In this document: in pieces, positions 15,001 through 22,522 of the stretch
Layout: each line of letters opens with the position of its first letter
How positions within the stretch are numbered: position 1 is the stretch's first letter
From: Parabacteroides sp. An277
GTDB lineage: Bacteria > Bacteroidota > Bacteroidia > Bacteroidales > Tannerellaceae
Assembly (NCBI RefSeq): GCF_002159645.1
Contig: NZ_NFJB01000031.1
Span: 1 to 36,708 of the forward strand
Direction: 5' to 3'
Length of the DNA: 36,708 nucleotides
Notes under the pieces: generated by a model
Databases searched by the model: none
Seen by the model: the letters and a program-made list of their open reading frames with translations, nothing else
What the model was told of the DNA's origin: nothing
Program-made: the position numbers and the translations under genes

Positions 15001-15357
15001 TCACATTCCGTCTTCAAGGGCAGACATTGAATCCTGCTTCGGAACATTTTCCATTTCCTGTTTGCGGTGTTCCTCCTTCGCCTTTTTCTTTGCTTCCTTC
15101 TTCACCTCCAGTTCGTTCAGGATTTGCTTCAAAGGCTTCACCACATCGGGGCGTTCTTTCTTGAAATGTTTGAAATAAATGTTCTCGATGAATTGGGGCA
15201 AGGGGGCTTTCCATATTTCCTGCCGGTGGTTGTCTATCTTGCCGAGCTTTTCGGGATTCAGGCCAAGTTCACGTGCCATTTGCACATGAGTGTCGGACAG
15301 CCGGTGCTTCTTCTGCGCCGTTATCCACTTTTCTATCTGCGATTTGTTTGTTGCCAT
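15001..15357 (-). CDS. Small Lys/Glu-rich conserved element protein
   Basis: This is a 118-aa protein that starts MATNKSQIEKWITAQKK and ends in a highly charged Lys/Glu coiled-coil-like tail (residues ~80-110). The N-terminal half (LSDTHVQMARELGLNPEKLG) looks like a short helical DNA- or protein-binding unit. I recall similar proteins near Bacteroides integrases, but no function is known. It is 12 bp downstream of the RhuM-like gene and probably co-transcribed with it. Confidence 0.62.
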   Translation of the reverse strand: MATNKSQIEKWITAQKKHRLSDTHVQMARELGLNPEKLGKIDNHRQEIWKAPLPQFIENIYFKHFKKERPDVVKPLKQILNELEVKKEAKKKAKEEHRKQEMENVPKQDSMSALEDGM

Positions 15358-15369
15358 GTTTCCTGTTAC

Positions 15370-15783
15370 TTAATTGTATGAAATGAATGTCTGGTTGTCC
15401 GAAGCGTTGAACACGACAAGGACTTCGGGCTGCTTTTCCTTCAGCCGCTTGTATTCGCACAAGGAGTTGAGCACCCACTCACGGAACAGCTTCGTGCAAT
15501 AGGTATGGATGCGGAAGCTGAGAAAGATGACGGCTTCCAGATTGTAATAGGTAACGTATAGCTTGTCCTGTTTCTCCGTAATGGTCGCCTCGCTCTCGTT
15601 CAAGATACGCGACTTGAAGATGGAGCGTATATTGGCATCTATCGTCTGGATGAATACTCCGAACAGGCGGGCAAGCTCGTGCTTGGTGAGCCATACGTTG
15701 CCGTTCTCCAACTTGACGCTGACTGTGGGGTGGCGGTTGATGTCCTCCAGCCCGGTAATGGTGATGTTTCCTCTGTGTAACAT
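15370..15783 (-). CDS. RhuM/Fic-N-terminal-like small protein
   Basis: This is a 137-aa protein. The section with VWLTKHELARLFGVFIQTIDANI and then ITEKQDKLYVTYYNLEAVIFLSFRI resembles the N-terminal domain of RhuM-family proteins (also seen before Fic/Doc domains), with a probable HTH-like element. The catalytic Fic or Doc part is absent, so only a DNA-binding or regulatory role can be suggested. It lies between the integrase and the 15001-15357 gene, a place where element regulators are common. Confidence 0.6.
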   Translation of the reverse strand: MLHRGNITITGLEDINRHPTVSVKLENGNVWLTKHELARLFGVFIQTIDANIRSIFKSRILNESEATITEKQDKLYVTYYNLEAVIFLSFRIHTYCTKLFREWVLNSLCEYKRLKEKQPEVLVVFNASDNQTFISYN

Positions 15784-15822
15784 AGGGGTATCGTTTTTAA
15801 TTGTGAGACAAATATAATGGAT

Positions 15823-17038
15823 TTAGCCCACCTTTTGCGGTGTTCCACCCTGCATAGTTCTTAATTTACGTTCCAATACATTCATGTCATGGCTCAGCTT
15901 CCTATCCACGACACGGGCATAGATTTGTGTGGTCTGGATATTGGTATGGCCGAGCATTTTCGACACACTTTCAATGGGTACACCTTTTGTCAGGCAAATT
16001 TCGGTCGCGAACGAATGACGTGCAAGATGATAAGTTATTTGCTTGTTTATCTGGCAAATAGCCGCTATTTCCGCCAAATATTCATCTTTTGATTACTGAT
16101 GACCGGCAAAAGTTTACCATTCTTTGTCTTGCCTTCGTATTTGGCAAGAATCTCCAAAGGAATGGGCAGCAAGGGGATAAGAGATTCCACTCCGGTCTTC
16201 CCTCTGTCCTTCATAATCCACTTCTTACCGTCCACTCCAATTTTGATGTCTTCGGCAGTCAGCGTATAGATGTCGCAATACGGCAGACCGGTATAGCAGC
16301 TAAAGATGAAGGCGTCGCGCACGTGTTCCAACCGTTTCGACTGAAACTCCTTGTGGTAAATCGTGTCGATTTCTTCCTGCGTCAGATAGCCTCGGTCGGT
16401 CTTGTCGAAGTTGAAGCGGAAATTGTTGAACGGGTCAAGAAAAGACAGGCCACTTTTCTGCGCGAACAACAAAATCGTGTGGAAACGCTGCACAAACTTC
16501 ATGGCCGTATTGTTGCTCACCTCGCATTGTTCCCTCAAATACAGATAGAAGTTCTCGATGTGGGTAACAGTGATTTCCTTGATGGGAATATCCGAAATGT
16601 TATATTCGCTTTTCAGGAACTCTATCATCCGCTGCTTAGTCAGCTCATAGCGTGAGTAGGTCTTTTGTGTGGCGGTCTTGCCGACTTTTTTGGCATACTG
16701 TTCGTTATGCTGGGTAAAGTAACTTATCAGCGTCTTTTCCTTTTCTTCCAATCCCAAAAAGGCATTGCGGATTTTTTCGGGCAGGGCATAGCCGCCCGGA
16801 TTTCATCGAGTGTCTTGTTCAGTGAGGATACTCTGAGGTTTTCTTTTTTCTCCGCACTCTGCTTATTGACAACTGCCCGCCCGAGTTTCGTATCCCAATT
16901 ATCGGGATGAACATCCAGCTTGCTGCTGAACTGCACTTGGTCGCCGTCCACCGTGATGCGTACCATGATAACCACATGACCGTTTTTCTTCGGCTCGTTC
17001 TTCTTCAGATAAAAGAGAATTTTGAATGTCGATTTCAT
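15823..17038 (-). pseudogene. Tyrosine integrase, IntDOT-like, with two frameshifts
   Basis: Three consecutive frames form one ~405-aa Bacteroidetes tyrosine recombinase: an arm-binding N-terminus from Met at 17038, a core-binding and partial catalytic part, and the end of the catalytic domain. The first shift is near 16788-16792, where DEIRAA should continue into ALPEKIRNAFLGLEEKEK. The second is near 16080-16084, where SNQKMN should continue into YLAEIAAICQINKQ. Each looks like one lost base. HLARH, LGHTNIQTT and the final Tyr (IYARV) are present. TGLPYCDI has Pro where most recombinases have the first catalytic Arg, as IntDOT also lacks it. It lies next to tRNA-Lys. Confidence 0.78.
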
Positions 17039-17164
17039 ACCGTAACATTTTATAGTTTGCAAAAGTAATTTTCTCTGTCCAAAGTTACGGTGACAATCGA
17101 ATGCCAATATTCGACAAATGAGCGACTTACCTTCAAAATCGTTACGGTTTTTATGGTGACGGAA

Positions 17165-17185
17165 TACCGTAACGATTTAGTAACG
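17165..17185 (+). other. Putative integrase arm site, right end
   Basis: TACCGTAACGATTTAGTAACG is the partner of 295-315 (20/21 identical). Related octamers are ACCGTAAC at 17039-17046 and its reverse complement at 17083-17090 and 17141-17148, all in the region between the integrase start and the tRNA. Confidence 0.5.
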
Positions 17186-17240
17186 GCGAATCTTCATAGG
17201 GTGGCTTTTTAAGGTCATTTTCCTGTCGCTACAAGGTAAG

Positions 17241-17275
17241 AAAAAGCTCCCTAACCTTTTGGATTAGAGAGCTTT
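17241..17275 (-). terminator. Element-borne terminator for tRNA-Lys
   Basis: On the minus strand the stem (arms 17243-17256 and 17261-17275, one bulge) is followed by a T-run. The element thus replaces the terminator displaced to 151-187. Confidence 0.65.
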
Positions 17276-17309
17276 GTCTTTTTTTGTCAGGAGTTTGTCT
17301 TTACTCCCC

Positions 17310-17324
17310 AGTGATCCGCTTGGG
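17310..17324. other. Right attachment site within tRNA-Lys
   Basis: AGTGATCCGCTTGGG at the 3' end of the tRNA gene matches 221-235. The integrase gene begins 272 bp away. Confidence 0.72.
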
Positions 17325-17384
17325 GTTCGAACCCAAGACCCCAACATTAAAAGTGTTGTGCTCTACCAGCTGAGCTAGCGAATC
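17312..17384 (-). tRNA. tRNA-Lys (UUU)
   Basis: A complete cloverleaf is present. Acceptor GATTCGC pairs with GCGGATC, the D arm is GCTCAGCTGGTAGAGC, the anticodon loop CTTTTAA gives anticodon UUU (17349-17351), and the T arm is TTGGG-TTCGAAC-CCCAA. CCA is not encoded. The 3' end is the element's integration site; integration leaves the gene intact because the element brings an identical 3' end. Confidence 0.95.
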
Positions 17385-17698
17385 ATCTTTTGTAGTCGTT
17401 TTTCGATTACGGGTGCAAAGGTAAGAAGTTTTTTTGAATCTGCAAGGCTTTTGAATAAAAAAATGCGTTTTTCTTGTTTTTTTCTCGGTTTTCTCGGATC
17501 TGAGTTGCTTGGAGAGGCTGTTTTGAATTTATTTCCGTCATTTTCTATGGCTGCATTTACGCGGTTTACGGGACTCTCCGAGGCCTTTTTTCTCCGGGTT
17601 TGTTCGGCGCAGCAAAACAATTGGACAAAAAACAACTGAAAGGCTTGCATAGTTCAAATTATTGCCTAATTTCACAACTGGAATCCTGCAGGTAGGGG

Positions 17699-17759
17699 TT
17701 TCTAAAGGGTTTAGAAAGTCTCAACCGGCGCCAGCGAAGGTTTCTAAAAGGTTTAGAAA
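17699..17759. repeat. Two 19-bp palindromes 42 bp apart
   Basis: TTTCTAAA-GGG-TTTAGAAA lies at 17699-17717 and TTTCTAAA-AGG-TTTAGAAA at 17741-17759. Each is a perfect 8-bp hairpin with a 3-nt loop. The TTTC...GAAA ends, 3-nt centre and 42-bp period match the pattern of the larger arrays at 22349 and 31512. Confidence 0.65.
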
Positions 17760-17835
17760 ATATCAATAAATGAATTATACGATGGAAACAAAATATCTCT
17801 CCTAGTTAATTAATAATCCATCATTTCTTCGGGGA

Positions 17836-17868
17836 GAGGCCGTCTCAAAATAAACTTGAGATGGCCTC
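17836..17868. terminator. Probable terminator of the PerM-family gene
   Basis: GAGGCCGTCTCAA (17836-17848) pairs with TTGAGATGGCCTC (17856-17868), one G-U pair, 7-nt loop. It lies 41 bp after the stop of the transporter gene. The T-run is weak on both strands, so it may stabilise the 3' end rather than terminate. Confidence 0.5.
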
Positions 17869-17908
17869 TATTTTGTGTCCGCGCCTCTGTGATATCCGGG
17901 CACGGGCT

Positions 17909-19012
17909 TTATTGCGGGTCTGGGATGTCGTTGTTTTCCATTAAAATAAAACGTTTATAATAAGAAAGGCAGAGCGTCGTAAGAGGCAAGGCGATAATCA
18001 GTCCGATAAAACCCAGCAACGTGCCCCAGACGGAAAGCGAGAGCAGAATAATAGCCGGATTCAAGCCCATCGCCTTTCCCATGATACGCGGCGTAAGATA
18101 CAAATCCTGAATAACCTGCACAATTCCCAGCACCAAGAGGGAGAGTCCAAACAGAATCCAGAAGTTCTCGCCCGTCTCGGCCGAGCGCAACAGGCTGAGG
18201 AGCACCATAGGAATGAGACCGATGGTCTGTAGATAGGGAATCAAGTTAAGGACACCGATAAACAGCCCCAACGAGATAGCCAAGGGGAAATCGATGATTT
18301 TAAATCCGATGGCCAACAAGACACCCACGCAAAAAGCAATCAGCGACTGTCCGCGGAAGTAACGGTTCATGCTCACCTCTACATCGTCGGCCAACTGCTG
18401 GATGAAGGGGCGATACCGTTCGGGTATCAACCGAATCCATCCGCTGGCGATTTTCTCGTAGTCCAACAAGATAAAAATGAAATAAAGGAAGACGACAAAA
18501 ATAATCGTAATGCTCACCAATATAGAAAAGGTACTGGTAAGCAATTGCCAAGCCTTGGGAGCAATCTGTTTAATCGTCTGGAGGATGTTCTCGCGGCTGA
18601 TCAACTCGCGGAGGGCGTTGGCATCGATATGCGCTTCGAGATAATCAATCCAGCTCCCGGGAATTAAAGGGATTTCACCCTGGACTGGTCGGTGATTGTT
18701 CAAAAGGATGAGCAGCCTATCCGCCTCCTCCGAGATGGAAGGAATGACCATGACCGTTAACAAACCCAAAATGATGGCAATCGAAAAAAGCACCGCAATA
18801 ATCGCCAAGATACGATGCTTGAACCTCAACTTATACTGAAAGAATTTCACGAAAGGCTGGCACATATAAGCCATCAGCCAAGCCACCAGAAACGGGAGAA
18901 GGGCATTCCGGAGAACCACTAACAAATATAACACAAAGCCTATCAGCGCAATACTGATTCCCGCCCGCACGACGCGGTCGAAAGTAAACGGTTTATCAAA
19001 CAGGGTATTCAT
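17909..19012 (-). CDS. AI-2E/PerM family transporter
   Basis: This 367-aa integral membrane protein is of the PerM/AI-2E exporter family: about eight membrane segments, two near the N-terminus, a soluble stretch at ~95-155, then the conserved LIPYLQTIG and a late GLNPAIILLSLSVWGTLLG region. Family members export quorum signals or run ion antiport, so the substrate cannot be read here. The start at 19012 follows a -7 box that overlaps that of the divergent dacB gene. Confidence 0.82.
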   Translation of the reverse strand: MNTLFDKPFTFDRVVRAGISIALIGFVLYLLVVLRNALLPFLVAWLMAYMCQPFVKFFQYKLRFKHRILAIIAVLFSIAIILGLLTVMVIPSISEEADRLLILLNNHRPVQGEIPLIPGSWIDYLEAHIDANALRELISRENILQTIKQIAPKAWQLLTSTFSILVSITIIFVVFLYFIFILLDYEKIASGWIRLIPERYRPFIQQLADDVEVSMNRYFRGQSLIAFCVGVLLAIGFKIIDFPLAISLGLFIGVLNLIPYLQTIGLIPMVLLSLLRSAETGENFWILFGLSLLVLGIVQVIQDLYLTPRIMGKAMGLNPAIILLSLSVWGTLLGFIGLIIALPLTTLCLSYYKRFILMENNDIPDPQ

Positions 19013-19020
19013 ATTATTTC

Positions 19021-19043
19021 TATCTTTGTTTTCCGCAAAGATA
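19021..19043. promoter_or_regulatory. Overlapping divergent -7 boxes
   Basis: TATCTTTG at 19021-19028 (plus, towards dacB) and its inverted copy CAAAGATA at 19036-19043 (minus, towards the PerM gene) are separated by 7 bp, forming a palindrome. Each predicted start point falls in the other promoter's -7 region, so the two promoters probably compete. Confidence 0.55.
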
Positions 19044-19066
19044 ACATAAATGATAAAATATTCTAA

Positions 19067-20527
19067 ATGAGACGGAAGAAAATATGGCTATGGCTCCTGC
19101 TTTGGAGCATGGTAGGATCTGTGTGGGGACAAGATTCAGAGATAGTACAGGAGTGGCTCGACCATCCGGACATGCGGTATGCATCGTTCGGATGTATGGT
19201 CCACGAGGTCGGGAGCGAAACGCCGCTTTGCGTGTATGCACCCGACTTGCAAGTGACGCCGGCATCGGTCATGAAACTGGTGACCACCGCTACGGCGTTG
19301 GAACTTTTGGGCGAAGATTACCGCTTCCCGACCGAGCTGCTCTACGATGGATTTATCCGCGATAGCATCTTGCACGGCAATCTATATATCAAAGGACATG
19401 GCGACCCGACGCTGGGTTCAGCCTATTTCGCACCCGAATCGAAAGATTTCGTAGCTCAGTGGGTGAAGGCAATTCGCGACAAAGGGATTCGCCGGATAGA
19501 AGGAGCCATCATTTCAGACGAAAGCTTGTTTGATACGGAGGGCGTCTCGATGAAGTGGCTGCGGGAAGACTTGGGAAGTTATTACGGGGCGGGAAGTTAT
19601 GCGCTGAATGTCTTCGACAATCTTTATTCGCTATACGTGCGGAGCGGAGCCGCCGGGACACGTCCACGCCTCCTTCAGACTTCGCCAGCGCAAGAGATAC
19701 AATTTCATAACTACCTACGCGCAGCAGCAGTACGGACAGACAGCACGTTTATCGTAGGAATGCCTTTTGCCGAGGAACGCTACCTTTACGGTGTCGTGCC
19801 GGCGCATCGCGATTCTTATCGGCTGAAGGGTGACATACCGGAACCAGCCCTGTTCCTGGCGCGCTATTTCCGCGAAATACTAAACAAGCAGGGCATTTCC
19901 GTGCGCGATGCCTCCTCGTGCCATCGTCTTTTGCAAGTACAAGGGAAGTGGGAAATAGCTCCACGCACGGAACTTATCACAACCTATTCGCCTACACTGG
20001 AGAAAATCGTAGCCAAGACGAATCACGTCAGCCACAATCTCTATGCCGATGCACTCCTCAAGACATTAGGCCTGCGGTATGCCAAGCGAAAAGGGGAAGA
20101 GATTTCATCGTTCGCGCGCGGCGTGTCTATCGTCCGTTCCTATTGGGAGAAGAAAGGGTTGGATGTGTCTCCTTTATATATGGTAGATGGAAGCGGCCTC
20201 TCGCCCGTGAATCAAGTGACGGCCCGTTTCCTGACAGACTTGCTCACGTACATGGCAACCTCATCCTCCCACCGGGCAGCTTTTCTACATTCGCTCCCAG
20301 AAGCAGGTAAAGAGGGCTCGGTGCGCAATTTCCTCCGCGAAAAAGCATGGACAGGCGAAGTGCGGCTCAAGAGCGGAAGTATGGGACGTGTCCGTTGTTA
20401 TGCCGGGTATGTCCGCCAGGTAACCAAACAATACGCAGTCGTCTTGCTCGTCAACAACTACGAAGGAAATAGTTGGGCTTTAAACCGTCGTCTTGAGCGG
20501 CTGCTCCAATCCTTATTTAGCCAATAG
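19067..20527 (+). CDS. dacB: D-Ala-D-Ala carboxypeptidase/endopeptidase, PBP4 (S13) family
   Basis: This 486-aa penicillin-binding protein cleaves D-alanyl bonds of peptidoglycan stem peptides in the periplasm. An N-terminal signal peptide (residues 1-21) precedes the catalytic fold. Active-site motifs are SVMK (S67-K70), SHN near residue 322 and KSG near 435. The length fits class C low-molecular-weight PBPs. The stop overlaps the end of the convergent lytT-like gene by 15 bp, so transcripts collide tail to tail. Transcription likely starts from the shared divergent promoter region at 19021-19043. Confidence 0.9.
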   Translation: MRRKKIWLWLLLWSMVGSVWGQDSEIVQEWLDHPDMRYASFGCMVHEVGSETPLCVYAPDLQVTPASVMKLVTTATALELLGEDYRFPTELLYDGFIRDSILHGNLYIKGHGDPTLGSAYFAPESKDFVAQWVKAIRDKGIRRIEGAIISDESLFDTEGVSMKWLREDLGSYYGAGSYALNVFDNLYSLYVRSGAAGTRPRLLQTSPAQEIQFHNYLRAAAVRTDSTFIVGMPFAEERYLYGVVPAHRDSYRLKGDIPEPALFLARYFREILNKQGISVRDASSCHRLLQVQGKWEIAPRTELITTYSPTLEKIVAKTNHVSHNLYADALLKTLGLRYAKRKGEEISSFARGVSIVRSYWEKKGLDVSPLYMVDGSGLSPVNQVTARFLTDLLTYMATSSSHRAAFLHSLPEAGKEGSVRNFLREKAWTGEVRLKSGSMGRVRCYAGYVRQVTKQYAVVLLVNNYEGNSWALNRRLERLLQSLFSQ

Positions 20528-21226
20528 GATACTGTGTCCGGCCAAGAAGTCGAAGAACTTCTGCCGGTAATTGTCTGAAATGGGGATATATTCCTTTCCA
20601 AAGACAATGCGGTTCCGTTCAATCGCCTCTATCTTTTCCGGCTGAACGATAAACGAACGGTGTACGCGGACGAACCGCGAATCGGGCAACATATCTTCTA
20701 CGACCTTCATGCTCAACAAGGAGAGGATAGGGTATGGTTCGTCTTCGAGATAAATCTTCACGTAATCTTTGAGTCCTTCGATATACAAGATTTTGTTCAA
20801 GTCTATTTGGACAAGCTTGTATTCCGTTTTGACAAAGATACGGTCTATCTCCGGTTTAGTCTTTTCAAACCAATCGAGCGCCTTTTGGGCTGATTGCAGG
20901 AAATCGGCATAGCTGATGGGCTTCAGCAAATAATCCAGCGCATTGACCCGATAGCTGTCTACCGCATATTGCGAGAAGGCCGTGGTGAAGATAACCTTCG
21001 TCTCAGCCGGGAGCAACCGGGAAAATTCCATGCCGCTCAGTTCGGGCATTTGGATGTCGAGGAACAGGAGCTCTACCGGTTCCTCGCGTAGTGGTTTCAT
21101 GGCCAGCACAGCACTGTTATACTTCCCTTTCAACTCCAAAAAGGGCGTTTTGAGGACGTAACTTTCCAGGAGGCTTACAGCCAGCGGTTCGTCGTCGATG
21201 ATACTACAAGTCAATTTTGTCTTCAT
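20513..21226 (-). CDS. LytTR-family response regulator
   Basis: This 237-aa regulator has a receiver domain with the acidic pair D11/D12, phospho-acceptor D57 (LLFLDIQMP) and a later conserved Lys (YLLKPI), then a C-terminal LytTR DNA-binding domain (KILYIEGLKDYVKIYL, VRVHRSFIV). The Met at 21226 is taken as start, because the receiver fold begins right there. It overlaps the kinase gene by 23 bp, so the pair is translationally coupled. LytTR regulators of this type in Bacteroidetes usually control nearby transport or surface genes; the upstream tolC-macAB operon is an obvious candidate, though only by position. Confidence 0.88.
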   Translation of the reverse strand: MKTKLTCSIIDDEPLAVSLLESYVLKTPFLELKGKYNSAVLAMKPLREEPVELLFLDIQMPELSGMEFSRLLPAETKVIFTTAFSQYAVDSYRVNALDYLLKPISYADFLQSAQKALDWFEKTKPEIDRIFVKTEYKLVQIDLNKILYIEGLKDYVKIYLEDEPYPILSLLSMKVVEDMLPDSRFVRVHRSFIVQPEKIEAIERNRIVFGKEYIPISDNYRQKFFDFLAGHSILLAK

Positions 21227-22295
21227 GTTTGATTCGAATATAAAGTTCCGCAATATACGCATTATTTTCCTGATGGCATACCAATAAATGGTTTTCCGGA
21301 TAAATAAGTCCGAGCCGCTTCTTGAGATTAGTCAGCCCGATACCCGACCCGCTCTGGTCTGCTGCGTCTTTCGGGAAGAGGCTGTTCTCGATATAGCAAT
21401 CTATTCCATCCTCATTTTCTTTAAGCTGGATGCGGATATACGAGGGATTGCTATTACTAATGCCATGCTTGAAAGCATTCTCGATGAGCGAAATAAAAAG
21501 GAGCGGAGCGATCGTGAGTCCCGACTGTTGCACGTCGATGTTCATTTCCAAGCGCGCACTTTCCGGCAAGCGGATACGCATCAGCTCGACATAATTCCGA
21601 ATGAAATCCAACTCCTTTTCTATGGGAACGAAGGGCTGGTTGCTATCGTAAAGGACGTAACGCAGAAGCCGGCTCAGGTCGTGCACCGCCTCTTGCGCCC
21701 GTTCGGGACTGAACGCAATGAGGCTATATATATTATTTAATGTATTGAAGAGGAAATGCGGATTGAGCTGGCTCTTCAGGTTCCGCAGCTCGGCCTCCAC
21801 GCGGCTCCGGTCCAACTCCTTGCGCGTAGCCTCTTGTTCGTACCAGCGCGCTGTCATACGGATGGCCACACTCAACCCGGCAACCAATACATACATCGCC
21901 GCATTACGCAAAAGGAAGAGAGCCACGTCGAGCGCGTCCGGTTTCCAACGAGGCATGTGGTGGAATTTATCGGGTGGAGGTAATAGCTGCATGATTTGGT
22001 GGGTTACCAGTACCGTCGCGCTGATGAGCAACAGGTTGAACAAGAAAAAACGCCCCGTCTGCTTCTCGAACAGGTAACGCGGGATGAGAAAGAGGTAATT
22101 CACGTAAAACACCACCATAAAAGAGAGCGGTCCGACTACGAAAAGCGCATAGTCTTCTATTGCCACAACCTCCCGGTTTCGCCCCGACGAAAAGAACGGA
22201 ATAATAAATACGATGCCCCATGCCACTGCATGGATGAACCATTCAATCTTGCGGTACGCCTTCTCCTTGTCTTGTATGTGCATTTCCATATTCAT
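21204..22295 (-). CDS. LytS-type membrane histidine kinase
   Basis: This 363-aa sensor kinase has four predicted membrane segments (about residues 22-36, 50-72, 82-100, 124-146). A short coiled linker leads into the His_kinase domain. H180 in LNPHFLFN is the phospho-acceptor, ENAFKHG is the N box, and GSGIGLTN is the G box. There is no separate sensory domain outside the membrane, so it probably senses through its membrane part. Upstream, after 53 bp, lies the 41-bp tandem array, and beyond it the efflux operon in the same direction. Confidence 0.88.
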   Translation of the reverse strand: MNMEMHIQDKEKAYRKIEWFIHAVAWGIVFIIPFFSSGRNREVVAIEDYALFVVGPLSFMVVFYVNYLFLIPRYLFEKQTGRFFLFNLLLISATVLVTHQIMQLLPPPDKFHHMPRWKPDALDVALFLLRNAAMYVLVAGLSVAIRMTARWYEQEATRKELDRSRVEAELRNLKSQLNPHFLFNTLNNIYSLIAFSPERAQEAVHDLSRLLRYVLYDSNQPFVPIEKELDFIRNYVELMRIRLPESARLEMNIDVQQSGLTIAPLLFISLIENAFKHGISNSNPSYIRIQLKENEDGIDCYIENSLFPKDAADQSGSGIGLTNLKKRLGLIYPENHLLVCHQENNAYIAELYIRIKHEDKIDL

Positions 22296-22348
22296 AATAC
22301 TTATTTCTTTTTATGTTAGCCTTATAAATAAACCTATTCTTTCGTTTT

Positions 22349-22512
22349 GCTCCAGAAGGGGAACCTTTCGCGAGCCGCGAAACCTTGTCGCTCCAGAAGA
22401 GAAGCCTTTCGCGGGCCGCGAAACCTCGTCGCTCCAGAAGAGGAGCCTTTCGCGGGCCGCGAAACCTCGTCGCTCCAGAAGAGGAGCCTTTCGCGAGCCG
22501 CGAAATCATTCC
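22349..22512. repeat. Tandem array, four 41-bp two-hairpin units
   Basis: Units begin at 22349, 22390, 22431 and 22472, exactly 41 bp apart. Each has a first hairpin GCTCC-N6-GGAGC (less perfect in the first two units) and a second, TTTCGCG-N3-CGCGAAA. It lies between the macB-like permease stop and the histidine kinase start, on the same strand as neither promoter nor stop of a gene. Frames open across it in several phases are by-products of its symmetry. Confidence 0.85.
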
Positions 22513-22522
22513 CGCATCTGCA

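Larger units (their letters stand above)
221..17324. mobile_element. Integrated element in the 3' end of tRNA-Lys (about 17.1 kb)
   Basis: The sequence AGTGATCCGCTTGGG occurs at 221-235 and again at 17310-17324, where it is the 3' end of an intact tRNA-Lys gene. A tyrosine integrase lies directly beside the tRNA copy, as is usual for tRNA-targeted integrative elements. Inside are excisionase-like HTH proteins, a primase-helicase, an HU-like protein and accessory genes. No relaxase, coupling protein or type IV secretion gene is visible, and the integrase is frameshifted, so the element is probably an immobile remnant or needs helpers. GC content is uneven: the gene at 7316-9277 is much richer in AT than its neighbours, so the element is a mosaic. 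Confidence 0.8.
17385..17908. other. Chromosomal non-coding gap upstream of tRNA-Lys
   Basis: I see no convincing gene in these 524 bases. They include the tRNA promoter region, a pair of 19-bp palindromes (17699-17759), and a long hairpin (17836-17868). Confidence 0.5.

Noticed and set aside
16089-16655. Long plus-strand frame opposite the integrase
   Set aside because: It is antisense to a clearly recognised integrase sequence and has no homology that I recognise.
16080-16792. Programmed frameshifting in the integrase
   Set aside because: Neither break shows a slippery heptamer, two shifts would be needed, and integrases of this family are made from one frame.
22349-22512. CRISPR array
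   Set aside because: The 41-bp units follow each other directly with no unique spacers, and no cas genes are in the window. The same holds for 31512-31735 and 9930-10138.
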